Source of the DNA: Chloroflexota bacterium
GTDB taxonomy: Bacteria; Chloroflexota; Dehalococcoidia; UBA2979
Reading direction: 5' to 3'
Assembly: GCA_002716405.1 (NCBI GenBank)
Contig: PBBA01000008.1
Coordinates: forward strand, 4,177 to 53,949
DNA: 49,773 nucleotides
Shown here: positions 43,101 to 49,773 of the stretch, piece after piece
Position numbering within the stretch: position 1 is the first letter of the stretch
How the letters are laid out: every line of letters begins with the position of its first letter
Notes under the pieces: model-generated
What the model was told of the DNA's origin: nothing
Seen by the model: only the letters and a program-made list of their open reading frames with translations
Databases searched by the model: none
Made by a program: the position numbers and the translations under genes

Positions 43101-45191
43101 TTACACGTGAGAACGTTTGGGAGGTCGTTTTGTGCTTTTGCGCATCGAAGAAAGTAAACTCAAACTTTCTAAAGAATCACTATCAGAAAGATCTCTACGT
43201 AAATCTACTATTTGATCTCGAAGTATTGCAGCACGTTCAAAATCTAATTCTTTGGCGACTTTACGCATTTGCTTTTCAAGATCATTAATGACACGCAAAG
43301 CATCATCTTTAGGAATGTCAACAATCGAAATGACATCTGTTTCTTTTTCATTCGCGAATGTTTCACGTAAATTATCATTTATATCACGCAGTGCTTTTTC
43401 TATACCTTGAGGAGTAATTCCATGCTCTTGATTATGTTTATCCTGTATTAATCGACGACGATTTGTTTCATCGATTGCTGTTTTCATTGACTTAGTTACG
43501 ACATCTGCATACATAATGACATTCCCTTTGGGATGACGTGCTGCACGTCCGATAGTTTGAATTAGAGCACCACTCGACCGCAAATAACCTTCTTTATCAG
43601 CATCTAAAATACAAATTAAAGAAACTTCAGGTAAGTCTAGTCCTTCTCTAAGCAAATTAATTCCAACCACTACATCATAAATCCCCGCCCGCAAATCACG
43701 TAAAATTTCAATCCGTTCTAAAGTATCCACTTCAGAGTGCAAATACGTAGATTTGACGCCCATTTCTTGTAGATATTCATTAAGTTCTTCAGACATTTTC
43801 TTAGTCAGTGTCGTAATCAAACAGCGCTCTTTTCTTTGTTTACGAAGATTAATTTCACTTAACAAATCGTCAATTTGTCCACTTGTTGAACGAACTTCTA
43901 CATTAGGATCCAAAATTCCAGTGGGTCGAATAACTTGTTGAACGACGAGAGATGAGACTGCAAATTCATGAGGGCCTGGGGTAGCAGAGACGAATACAAC
44001 TTGATTAATTCTATTTTGAAATTCTTCAAAATTAAGAGGACGATTATCTAGTGCTGATGGCAAACGAAAACCATGTTCAACCAAAGTTTTTTTACGTGAC
44101 ATATCACCTTCATACATCCCACGAGCTTGAGGAATAGACATATGAGATTCATCAATAACAATCAACCAGTCATCCGGGAAGTAATCAAGTAAGGTCCATG
44201 GTGTCGATCCAGCGCTACGACCTGACAAATGGCGGGAATAGTTTTCTATCCCCGAACAATATCCAGTTTCCTTAATCGTTTCTATATCATAGCGTGTACG
44301 TTCTTCTAAACGCTGAGCTTCAAGTAATTTCCCTCGATCTTGAAATTTTTTTGTTTCAACTGCTAATTCTTCCTCTATCGACAATATAGCTTCTTGCAAA
44401 CGTTCCTTCGAAGTAACAAAGTGCTTAGCAGGATAAACTGAGGTATTCTCAGATTCATTCAATATCTCTCCACTAAGTGGATCAAGGATTAGTATTTTTT
44501 CAATCTCATCACCAAAAAAATCTACCCTAATCGCAAGATTATCATATGAAGGAAATATTGTTAGTGAATCACCGCGTACTCGAAAAGTTCCACGTAATGT
44601 ATTCATATCATTTCGTGTATATTGCATTTCAACAAGCTGACGTATCAACGAAGTACGGTTAACATGTCTACCTTTAAAAAGATTCAAAACAAATGATTGA
44701 TACTCACCGGGTTCGCCTAAACCGTATATACAAGAAATAGAGGCGACAATAATTACATCTTGCCTTTCAAATAATGCCTTAGTTGCTGCATGGCGCATCT
44801 TATCAATTTCATCATTGATATCTGCATCTTTTGCAATATATGTATCTGTACGTGGAATATATGCTTCTGGTTGATAATAATCGTAGTAAGAAACAAAATA
44901 CTCAACTGCATTATTAGGAAAAAAATCTCTAAATTCGGCTACTAATTGAGCTGCAAGTGTACGATTAGGTGCTAGGACAAGAGTAGGTTTTTGAAATTTT
45001 TCAATTACATTCGCAATGGTAAATGTTTTCCCAGTTCCTGTTGCACCAAGTAATGTCATTGCGAGAGTATTACTATTCAATGCATCAGTTATTTCAGTAA
45101 CTGCTTGCTTTTGGTCACCCATCAGTTGAAAGTCACTAATGATTGAAAATTGAGATAGTTTGTTTTCTTCTATGAATTTATCTTTCGCCAA
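43101..45191 (-). CDS. uvrB: excinuclease ABC subunit B
   Basis: Damage-verification helicase of nucleotide excision repair. 696 residues, slightly long at both ends. Walker A in '[17 protein letters not shown]' (near 43-59), the damage-probing beta-hairpin '[16 protein letters not shown]', 'LVIDESH'-type motif II ('[11 protein letters not shown]'), '[16 protein letters not shown]', '[14 protein letters not shown]', and a C-terminal UVR domain ('[22 protein letters not shown]', as split parts) that binds UvrC. The TTG start has GGAG seven bases upstream. ruvA and ruvC precede it on the same strand; uvrA and uvrC are not in the window. Confidence 0.96.
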   Translation of the reverse strand: MAKDKFIEENKLSQFSIISDFQLMGDQKQAVTEITDALNSNTLAMTLLGATGTGKTFTIANVIEKFQKPTLVLAPNRTLAAQLVAEFRDFFPNNAVEYFVSYYDYYQPEAYIPRTDTYIAKDADINDEIDKMRHAATKALFERQDVIIVASISCIYGLGEPGEYQSFVLNLFKGRHVNRTSLIRQLVEMQYTRNDMNTLRGTFRVRGDSLTIFPSYDNLAIRVDFFGDEIEKILILDPLSGEILNESENTSVYPAKHFVTSKERLQEAILSIEEELAVETKKFQDRGKLLEAQRLEERTRYDIETIKETGYCSGIENYSRHLSGRSAGSTPWTLLDYFPDDWLIVIDESHMSIPQARGMYEGDMSRKKTLVEHGFRLPSALDNRPLNFEEFQNRINQVVFVSATPGPHEFAVSSLVVQQVIRPTGILDPNVEVRSTSGQIDDLLSEINLRKQRKERCLITTLTKKMSEELNEYLQEMGVKSTYLHSEVDTLERIEILRDLRAGIYDVVVGINLLREGLDLPEVSLICILDADKEGYLRSSGALIQTIGRAARHPKGNVIMYADVVTKSMKTAIDETNRRRLIQDKHNQEHGITPQGIEKALRDINDNLRETFANEKETDVISIVDIPKDDALRVINDLEKQMRKVAKELDFERAAILRDQIVDLRRDLSDSDSLESLSLLSSMRKSTKRPPKRSHV

Positions 45192-45206
45192 TAGAAATCT
45201 CCAAGG

Positions 45207-45836
45207 TTATGTAGGTACTTGGTTTTCCAATATGTACACAAGCAATTCTTCTAAACTTTTTAATTCTGTATCACTCCTTAAGGCTGATATAACTAATTGT
45301 TCAGATTCACGCTGAGAATATTGCAATGTTGTTAATGCTTCTATCGCATCTTCCATAAGCTGATTAGCCATTAATATATTTGACCCATCAGCATCATCTT
45401 TAACATAAACTTGAGCTTCTTCAATTAATTTACCTTGTAGATTTGCTATTAAAGTTTGTGACAGTCGTTCTCCGACGCCAGGTAGCTGGCGCAAAGCCTG
45501 TCGATCACCGGATTCAATCCACTGGGCAATTTCATTGATTGGAAAAGTTAATGCTCTCACAGCTTTGACTGGACCAAAATCAGGAACGTCAATTATCTTT
45601 CGGAAAAATTCGCGTTCAGCAAACGAAGCAAATCCAATCAAAAGAGGTGTTGGCTGTCTTTCGGTAACATGATAGTAAGTAAATAGCTTTAATTCTTGAT
45701 CAATAGTATTTCCTGATAGCCATTCTTGCGCAAAAGCTGGAATAAACACTTCATATGACAAACCACCTGCTTCTATCCATGCTACTGAAGAATCAATATT
45801 CCATTGCACCAATCGACCAGTAATACCTACTATCAT
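45207..45836 (-). CDS. ruvA: Holliday junction DNA helicase subunit RuvA
   Basis: Tetrameric junction-binding protein. 209 residues: an N-terminal OB fold ('MIVGITGRLVQW', 'HVTERQPTPLLIGFASFAEREFF'), a middle domain with helix-hairpin-helix motifs ('IIDVPDFGPVKAVRAL' and 'LRQLPGVGERLSQTLIANL', the latter canonical) and a C-terminal three-helix domain for RuvB contact ('DAIEALTTLQYSQRESEQLV'). In the first hairpin 'DVPDFGPVKA' replaces the usual 'V.GIGPK.A'. The ATG overlaps the ruvC TGA as ATGA. ruvB is not in the window. Confidence 0.95.
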   Translation of the reverse strand: MIVGITGRLVQWNIDSSVAWIEAGGLSYEVFIPAFAQEWLSGNTIDQELKLFTYYHVTERQPTPLLIGFASFAEREFFRKIIDVPDFGPVKAVRALTFPINEIAQWIESGDRQALRQLPGVGERLSQTLIANLQGKLIEEAQVYVKDDADGSNILMANQLMEDAIEALTTLQYSQRESEQLVISALRSDTELKSLEELLVYILENQVPT

Positions 45837-46354
45837 TTCCTAGCCATCGCTAACTCTAGATTGGCATCAGCAAATCTAGTCAATGCGACTGCAAGAGCAT
45901 CACTGACATCAAAAGATTGATTAGCTTCAGAAAAACCTAATTGCATCATAACCATTTGTTGTACCTGCTCTTTAGTGGCATTGCCGAAACCTACAACAGC
46001 TTCCTTTATCGCTTTTGGAGCAAATTCATAGACAGGTAATAAAAATTCTGCCGCTGCGACCATTGCAGCAGCCCGTGCCTCTCCTATTGCCATTGCAGAG
46101 CGAACATTCTTAGCAACAAATTGCTGTTCTATCGCTACTTGATTTGGAGAATATTCTTCAATTATCAATCGAATACGTGAAGCAATTTTTCCTAATCGAG
46201 CAGAACGCGATTCTTTAGACGTTGTCTTTATCTGTCCAGAACCAATTACTCTAAGTGATTGTCCTTGCACACGAACAATACCCCACCCCGTTACGGTAAG
46301 ACCAGGATCAATACCTAGTATTATAATTTCATCTGGAGAAAATTTATTATCCAC
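45833..46354 (-). CDS. ruvC: Holliday junction resolvase RuvC
   Basis: Dimeric RNase H-fold endonuclease that cuts Holliday junctions. 173 residues. The metal-binding acids are in 'ILGIDPGLTVTGWGI' (Asp near 16), 'VAIEQQFVAKN' (Glu near 75) and 'SFDVSDALAVAL' (two Asp near 150). The GTG start has GGAG five bases upstream. It overlaps ruvA by four bases and follows yebC after 15, the widespread yebC-ruvC-ruvA order. Confidence 0.96.
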   Translation of the reverse strand: MDNKFSPDEIIILGIDPGLTVTGWGIVRVQGQSLRVIGSGQIKTTSKESRSARLGKIASRIRLIIEEYSPNQVAIEQQFVAKNVRSAMAIGEARAAAMVAAAEFLLPVYEFAPKAIKEAVVGFGNATKEQVQQMVMMQLGFSEANQSFDVSDALAVALTRFADANLELAMARK

Positions 46355-46369
46355 GAAACTCCAAAAAAA

Positions 46370-47122
46370 TTATTCACTCACAGCAGCTATAACTGACTCA
46401 GAAAATCCTACGTTAGAATGCACTTTAGAGACATCATCTAATTCGTCAAGTTTTTCCAACATACGTAAAGTTGCAATTGCTGTTTGATCATCTAACTCAA
46501 CTGTGTTTTGAGGCATTTTTATGATATCAGCTGATGCAATTTCATAACCCTCATTACTCAAGGACACTCTAATCTGTTCGATTAAAGCAGGATCTGTAAT
46601 TACTTCCACCAACAATCCATCTTCAGAAACTTCAATTTCATCTGCACCAGCTTCTATAGCTGCTAATTGTATATCATCAACATTAGTTCTTAGAGTATTG
46701 ACTGTAATTAAACCTTTTAAGTCAAATTGCCATGCAACCGAACCGTTTTCAGCCAAATTCCCGCCGTTGCGACTAAAGACTAAGCGAACTTCTGCGACTG
46801 TTCGATTTTTATTATCAGTAACTGTATCAACTAAAATTGCTGTGCCACCAGGACCGTAACCTTCATATGTAATTTCTTCGAGTTGGTCGGTCCCATTATC
46901 ACCTGAACCTTTTTGAACAGCACGATCAATATTGGTATTAGGCATATTAGAATCTCGAGCTTTTTGAATTGCCAACCGCAAAGCAGAATTCATATCTGGA
47001 TCACTACCAGTCCGCGCAGCCATCGTTATATCCCTAGCAAGTTTCGTAAACAATTGACTACGCTTAGAATCAGTAGCTGCTTTTTTATGCTTTATTGAAG
47101 ACCATTTAGAGTGTCCCGACAT
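46370..47122 (-). CDS. yebC: YebC/PmpR family regulatory protein
   Basis: 250 residues with the unmistakable start 'SGHSKWSSIKHKKAATDSKR' and the motifs 'PNTNIDRAVQKGSG', 'EEITYEGYGPGGTAILVDTVTDNKNRT' (described by parts) and 'NGGNLAENGSVAWQF'. Family members are DNA-binding regulators or, as reported for some, ribosome-associated factors that help with difficult peptide stretches. AAGGG is five bases before the ATG. It stands at the head of the ruvC-ruvA-uvrB group. Confidence 0.95.
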   Translation of the reverse strand: MSGHSKWSSIKHKKAATDSKRSQLFTKLARDITMAARTGSDPDMNSALRLAIQKARDSNMPNTNIDRAVQKGSGDNGTDQLEEITYEGYGPGGTAILVDTVTDNKNRTVAEVRLVFSRNGGNLAENGSVAWQFDLKGLITVNTLRTNVDDIQLAAIEAGADEIEVSEDGLLVEVITDPALIEQIRVSLSNEGYEIASADIIKMPQNTVELDDQTAIATLRMLEKLDELDDVSKVHSNVGFSESVIAAVSE

Positions 47123-47192
47123 TTCAACCCTTACACAGTACTATTAGTTCGATAAAACTATGCTAACAAGAAAAAAGAACTTTAGTCATTGT

Positions 47193-48029
47193 TTATTGTA
47201 AAACCACATTATCGATTAAATGAGTCCCACCTATATGAACGGCCAATGAAAGTAATGCTGGAGAATTAATATCGCCTGAGATTTCGCTTAACGTTCGGTG
47301 ATCGGATAATGACACATAATCAATTGATATCAGAGAAGATTTCTTAAGTTCTTGTATAACGATGTTCCGAAAAACATCTGAATTCCTTTCACCTTGTTCG
47401 TAACATACTTTTGCTTTGTATAGACCTCGGTATAAAAATGTTGCCTCACGACGTTCAGTTACACTCAGATATTTGTTACGTGAAGATAAGGCAACGCCAT
47501 CATCATCTCTAATAGTTGGACAAGAAATTATTTCAATCGGAAAATTTAGATCTTTCACCATTTTTTGAATAACACGAAGTTGTTGGGCATCTTTTTCACC
47601 AAAATAAGCTTTATCAGGTTTAATGATATTAAACATTTTTGAAACAATCGTGGTTACACCTTCGAAATGACCTGGGCGTCTAGAGCCTTCTAATGGCTTC
47701 GTAATTTTGTCCAATAAAACGACTGTATCAAAGTCAACAGGATATATATCTTCAGTTTTGGGGATGAACAAAACATCAACTCCACGTGCTTTTAATAAAG
47801 CAATATCTTCTTTTTCTTCTGCAGGATAAATAGCTAAATCTTCATTAGGAGCAAATTGTTTTGGGTTAAGGAACAACCACGACACAGTCGTAGCACATTC
47901 TGATTTAGCTAAATCAACTAATGAAAGATGGCCTTCGTGTATTCCACCTAAAGTTGGAACCAAACCTATCGGACCGTGCAAACTTGTATAGAGTTTACGA
48001 TATGACTCAATTTTGCGAACGATTTTCAC
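47193..48029 (-). CDS. panC: pantothenate synthetase
   Basis: Condenses pantoate and beta-alanine with ATP. 278 residues, HIGH-type nucleotidyltransferase. The ATP motif is 'LVPTLGGIHEGHLSLVDLA' (23-41), where most enzymes read 'PTMGALHEGH'; His and Gly-His are kept. Other motifs: 'FLNPKQFAPNEDLAIYP', 'RPGHFEGVTTIVSKMFNIIKPDKAYFGEKDAQQL' (in parts) and 'VALSSRNKYLS', the KMSKS-like serine motif. The GTG start is 20 bases after panB, without a clear ribosome site. Confidence 0.94.
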   Translation of the reverse strand: MKIVRKIESYRKLYTSLHGPIGLVPTLGGIHEGHLSLVDLAKSECATTVSWLFLNPKQFAPNEDLAIYPAEEKEDIALLKARGVDVLFIPKTEDIYPVDFDTVVLLDKITKPLEGSRRPGHFEGVTTIVSKMFNIIKPDKAYFGEKDAQQLRVIQKMVKDLNFPIEIISCPTIRDDDGVALSSRNKYLSVTERREATFLYRGLYKAKVCYEQGERNSDVFRNIVIQELKKSSLISIDYVSLSDHRTLSEISGDINSPALLSLAVHIGGTHLIDNVVLQ

Positions 48030-48049
48030 TTAAAATACCAATACAGTAA

Positions 48050-48988
48050 CTAATCCATAATATTTTCGAATTCTGAAACTCTCGCAATAAGCTCATAATT
48101 TTGTTCAGTCATTATGCGTACAGCATCACTAAGATCATTATCTAAATCAGGCAATTGAGATCTAATCAACTCCAATGCATGATCGTCCATATAAAAAGAT
48201 TCGTTCGCAGAAGGGAAGCTTCTATCTTCAACCTGTTTCCTATATTCCATTAGTGTGGCAAGGATATCACCACCAACATTATGAAATTGTTTTGCATGTT
48301 TAGGTTGAAATTTATTAAATAAGCCTAGAATGTCATGCATAACTTGTACTTGCCCACTGCAAAATGGCCCTGCACCAATACCAATAGTAGGAATCGAAAT
48401 ACGCTGAGTTATCATTTGTGAAAGTGCAACAGGAATTAATTCAAGTACAACAGCATATGCGCCAGCAGACTCTAATTCTTTCGCATCAGAAATTAAGTGA
48501 ACAGCATCTTTTGGAGTTTTACCCTGTACTTTAAATCCACCAAATTGCTTCACTGATTGTGGCGTTAAACCAATATGTCCCATTACGGGTATACCAGCTT
48601 CGGATAAACGTTGGACAGTTTCAGCAGATCGTGAACCACCTTCAATTTTGACAGAATCACATCCAGTTTCTTGGAGAATTTTAGTAGCATTTCTCAATGC
48701 ATCTTGCCATCCTGATTGATAAGAACCGAATGGCATATCAACTACCACATGTGAAGCACCAGAACCTCTAACGACTGCCTTAGCGTGATGGATCATATCA
48801 TCGATGGTGACAGGAATCGTAGAATCATATCCTAAAACAACCATACCTAGTGTATCGCCAACAAGAATTATGGGAATTTCAGCCTCTGATGCTAAGCACG
48901 CGGAAGGATAATCATAAGCAGTAATCATGGCTATAGGAGAGCCTTGATCACGCATATTTTGAATATCAGTGATAGTATTTTTTTTCAT
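48050..48988 (-). CDS. panB: 3-methyl-2-oxobutanoate hydroxymethyltransferase
   Basis: Makes ketopantoate from ketoisovalerate and methylene-tetrahydrofolate, the first pantothenate step. 312 residues, longer than the usual 260-280 because of a C-terminal helical tail (about 268-312). Metal and substrate motifs: 'ITAYDYPSA' (23-31), 'ILVGDTLGMVVLGYDST' (41-57), 'VVDMPFGSYQSG', 'CDSVKIEGG' and 'VMGHIGLTPQSV'; catalytic Glu is in 'AVVLELIP'. A strong promoter lies about 60 bases upstream and panC follows. Confidence 0.95.
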   Translation of the reverse strand: MKKNTITDIQNMRDQGSPIAMITAYDYPSACLASEAEIPIILVGDTLGMVVLGYDSTIPVTIDDMIHHAKAVVRGSGASHVVVDMPFGSYQSGWQDALRNATKILQETGCDSVKIEGGSRSAETVQRLSEAGIPVMGHIGLTPQSVKQFGGFKVQGKTPKDAVHLISDAKELESAGAYAVVLELIPVALSQMITQRISIPTIGIGAGPFCSGQVQVMHDILGLFNKFQPKHAKQFHNVGGDILATLMEYRKQVEDRSFPSANESFYMDDHALELIRSQLPDLDNDLSDAVRIMTEQNYELIARVSEFENIMD

Positions 48989-49056
48989 TTTTACTGTCCG
49001 TCTCAGTCTAATAGATCTAAGCGGTATAGTGTTAAAAATATATTCGAACTAAAGTA

Positions 49057-49084
49057 ATTATAGAATTCCCTCTATTTGAGTCAA
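49057..49084 (-). promoter_or_regulatory. strong sigma70-type promoter of panB-panC
   Basis: On the minus strand TTGACT (49079-49084) and a perfect TATAAT (49057-49062) are spaced by 16 bases. Transcription would start near 49050, giving panB a leader of about 60 bases. It is the best promoter match seen in the window. The -35 lies within one arm of an inverted repeat. Confidence 0.7.
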
Positions 49085-49101
49085 CCGTTTAGCTGTTGAC
49101 T
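49079..49101. repeat. 7-bp inverted repeat overlapping the panB -35 box
   Basis: AGTCAAC (49079-49085) and GTTGACT (49095-49101) are perfect inverted copies around a nine-base centre. The left arm contains the -35 of the panB promoter and the right arm ends one base before the peptidase stop codon region (stop at 49103-49105). It could be a repressor operator, or a hairpin after the peptidase gene; T-rich sequence follows only on the plus strand, so a minus-strand terminator is not supported. Confidence 0.45.
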
Positions 49102-49102
49102 T

Positions 49103-49773
49103 TTATTTTTGAAGCCAATCCTGAACTGATGGAACCCCGCTCAATGATTTACTGTTATAGATAGCATTCAATATTGCGCGTTCAACAACTTTTACTGCAA
49201 AAGCTTCTATTTTGAAAGCGTTAGATTCTGAAACATCGATTTCTTGAGTAGCTAATCCGAAAATAACATCACCGTCAGATCTTGTATGGACAGGCCAAAT
49301 ACTAGAAGCCAAACCATCATGTGCAACAGTTGCAAGACGATTCACTTTAGTTTTTTCAAGTTTTGCATTTGTAACCACTATTCCCAACGTAGTATTTGAA
49401 CCATTATCAATGGAATTATTTGGTGTAGCTATCAACATATTTTCATCAAGAAATTCTCCGACTTCGCCTCTAACACCAGCAACAATCTTGCCGGTATTAA
49501 TATCTCGCACACACCCAAGAGCATTCACGACAACAATCGCGCTAACTATAACACCTGAATCAAACGTAATACTCGACATACCAATGCCAGATTTAATTGC
49601 ACGTTCCATACCTGCAATTTTTGCGACAGTTGCTCCAGTACCTGCACCTACGGATCCAATTGCGATATTCTTAGAAAGAGCCATTTCAACTGCATTTTTT
49701 CCAGCTTCGTAATCAGGATAGGAATTGTCACCAATGTTGAGATCAAAGATAATCGCAGCAGGAACTATAGGAA
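49103..49773 (-). CDS. P1 family (S58, DmpA-like) peptidase, 5' end outside window
   Basis: The frame is open from the right edge to a TAA at 49103; the visible 223 residues are the C-terminal two thirds. The part before the internal Met at 49684 reads 'VPAAIIFDLNIGDNSYPDYEAG', clearly family sequence, so the gene extends beyond 49773. Further motifs: 'GSVGAGTGATVAKIAGMERA' (parts), 'VNALGCVRDINTGKIVAG', and 'GSNTTLGIVVTNAKL', where autocleavage to expose a Thr nucleophile is expected from the family, then 'AHDGLASSIWPVHTRSDGDVIFGLAT'. Such enzymes are aminopeptidases or amidases with an Ntn-like mechanism. The substrate is unknown. Confidence 0.9.
   Translation of the reverse strand, partial: PIVPAAIIFDLNIGDNSYPDYEAGKNAVEMALSKNIAIGSVGAGTGATVAKIAGMERAIKSGIGMSSITFDSGVIVSAIVVVNALGCVRDINTGKIVAGVRGEVGEFLDENMLIATPNNSIDNGSNTTLGIVVTNAKLEKTKVNRLATVAHDGLASSIWPVHTRSDGDVIFGLATQEIDVSESNAFKIEAFAVKVVERAILNAIYNSKSLSGVPSVQDWLQK

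Noticed and set aside
1-49773. tRNA genes, CRISPR arrays, IS elements, phage or defence systems
   Set aside because: I looked for tRNA-like cloverleaf ends, regularly spaced repeats, transposase motifs and defence-type domains on both strands and saw none that I could support.

Overview
The window is AT-rich (roughly 35-40% GC by eye) and densely packed with single-copy bacterial housekeeping genes. Many genes use TTG or GTG starts, many overlap by 1-14 bases, and Shine-Dalgarno sites are of the GGAGG type. The gene set (type A RNase P RNA, DapL-route diaminopimelate synthesis, an FtsK with a lineage-like insert, an IdsA-like prenyl synthase, a HisZ/short-HisG pair) fits a member of Chloroflexota, perhaps a marine SAR202/Dehalococcoidia-like lineage. 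That placement is inference from protein character, not a search result. No phage, IS element, CRISPR array or tRNA gene is visible.

Layout. 1-5854: the least recognisable part, with a gene tail cut by the window edge, two small membrane-anchored proteins, a large FtsX-type permease split by a frameshift (minus strand), and two unrecognised proteins. 5855-15164 (minus): a long run read tsaC, rpiB, polyprenyl synthase, pgk, tpiA, miaA, dapF, GNAT protein, dapL, hflX. 15200-20651 (plus): purine cluster guaA-purD-purB-purC-purS. 20666-28784 (minus): histidine operon headed by birA, read birA-hisZ-hisG(tandem)-phospholipase C-like-hisD-hisC-hisB-hisN. It is preceded by a good promoter, a 21-codon leader ORF with a near-perfect Shine-Dalgarno, and a 13-bp stem-loop. 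28844-33145: class III aminotransferase, murE, a flavin split-barrel protein and a double-VOC protein. 33229-33603: RNase P RNA (minus). 33718-43088 (plus): yceD-like/rpmF, fabD-fabG-nusB-acpP, tatA/B-tatC, family 4 uracil-DNA glycosylase, RNase J, FtsK. 43101-49084 (minus): uvrB, ruvA, ruvC, yebC, panC, panB with a strong promoter. A P1-family peptidase runs off the right edge.

How the genes work together: dapL and dapF make meso-diaminopimelate, which murE would add to the peptidoglycan precursor. fabD, fabG and acpP belong to type II fatty-acid synthesis, and birA biotinylates the carboxylase that feeds it. ruvA, ruvC, uvrB, the glycosylase and FtsK form a repair and chromosome-processing block.

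The most unusual item is the hisG gene (25308-26726). It encodes two short-form HisG cores in one chain. The first half has lost the PRPP-binding loop by a small deletion and the second has kept it. The leader in front of this operon looks like an undescribed regulatory region. Other points of interest are the cysteine-free ribosomal protein L32, nusB placed inside a fatty-acid operon that lacks plsX and fabH, the phospholipase C-like gene translationally coupled to hisD, and the frameshifted ten-helix permease.
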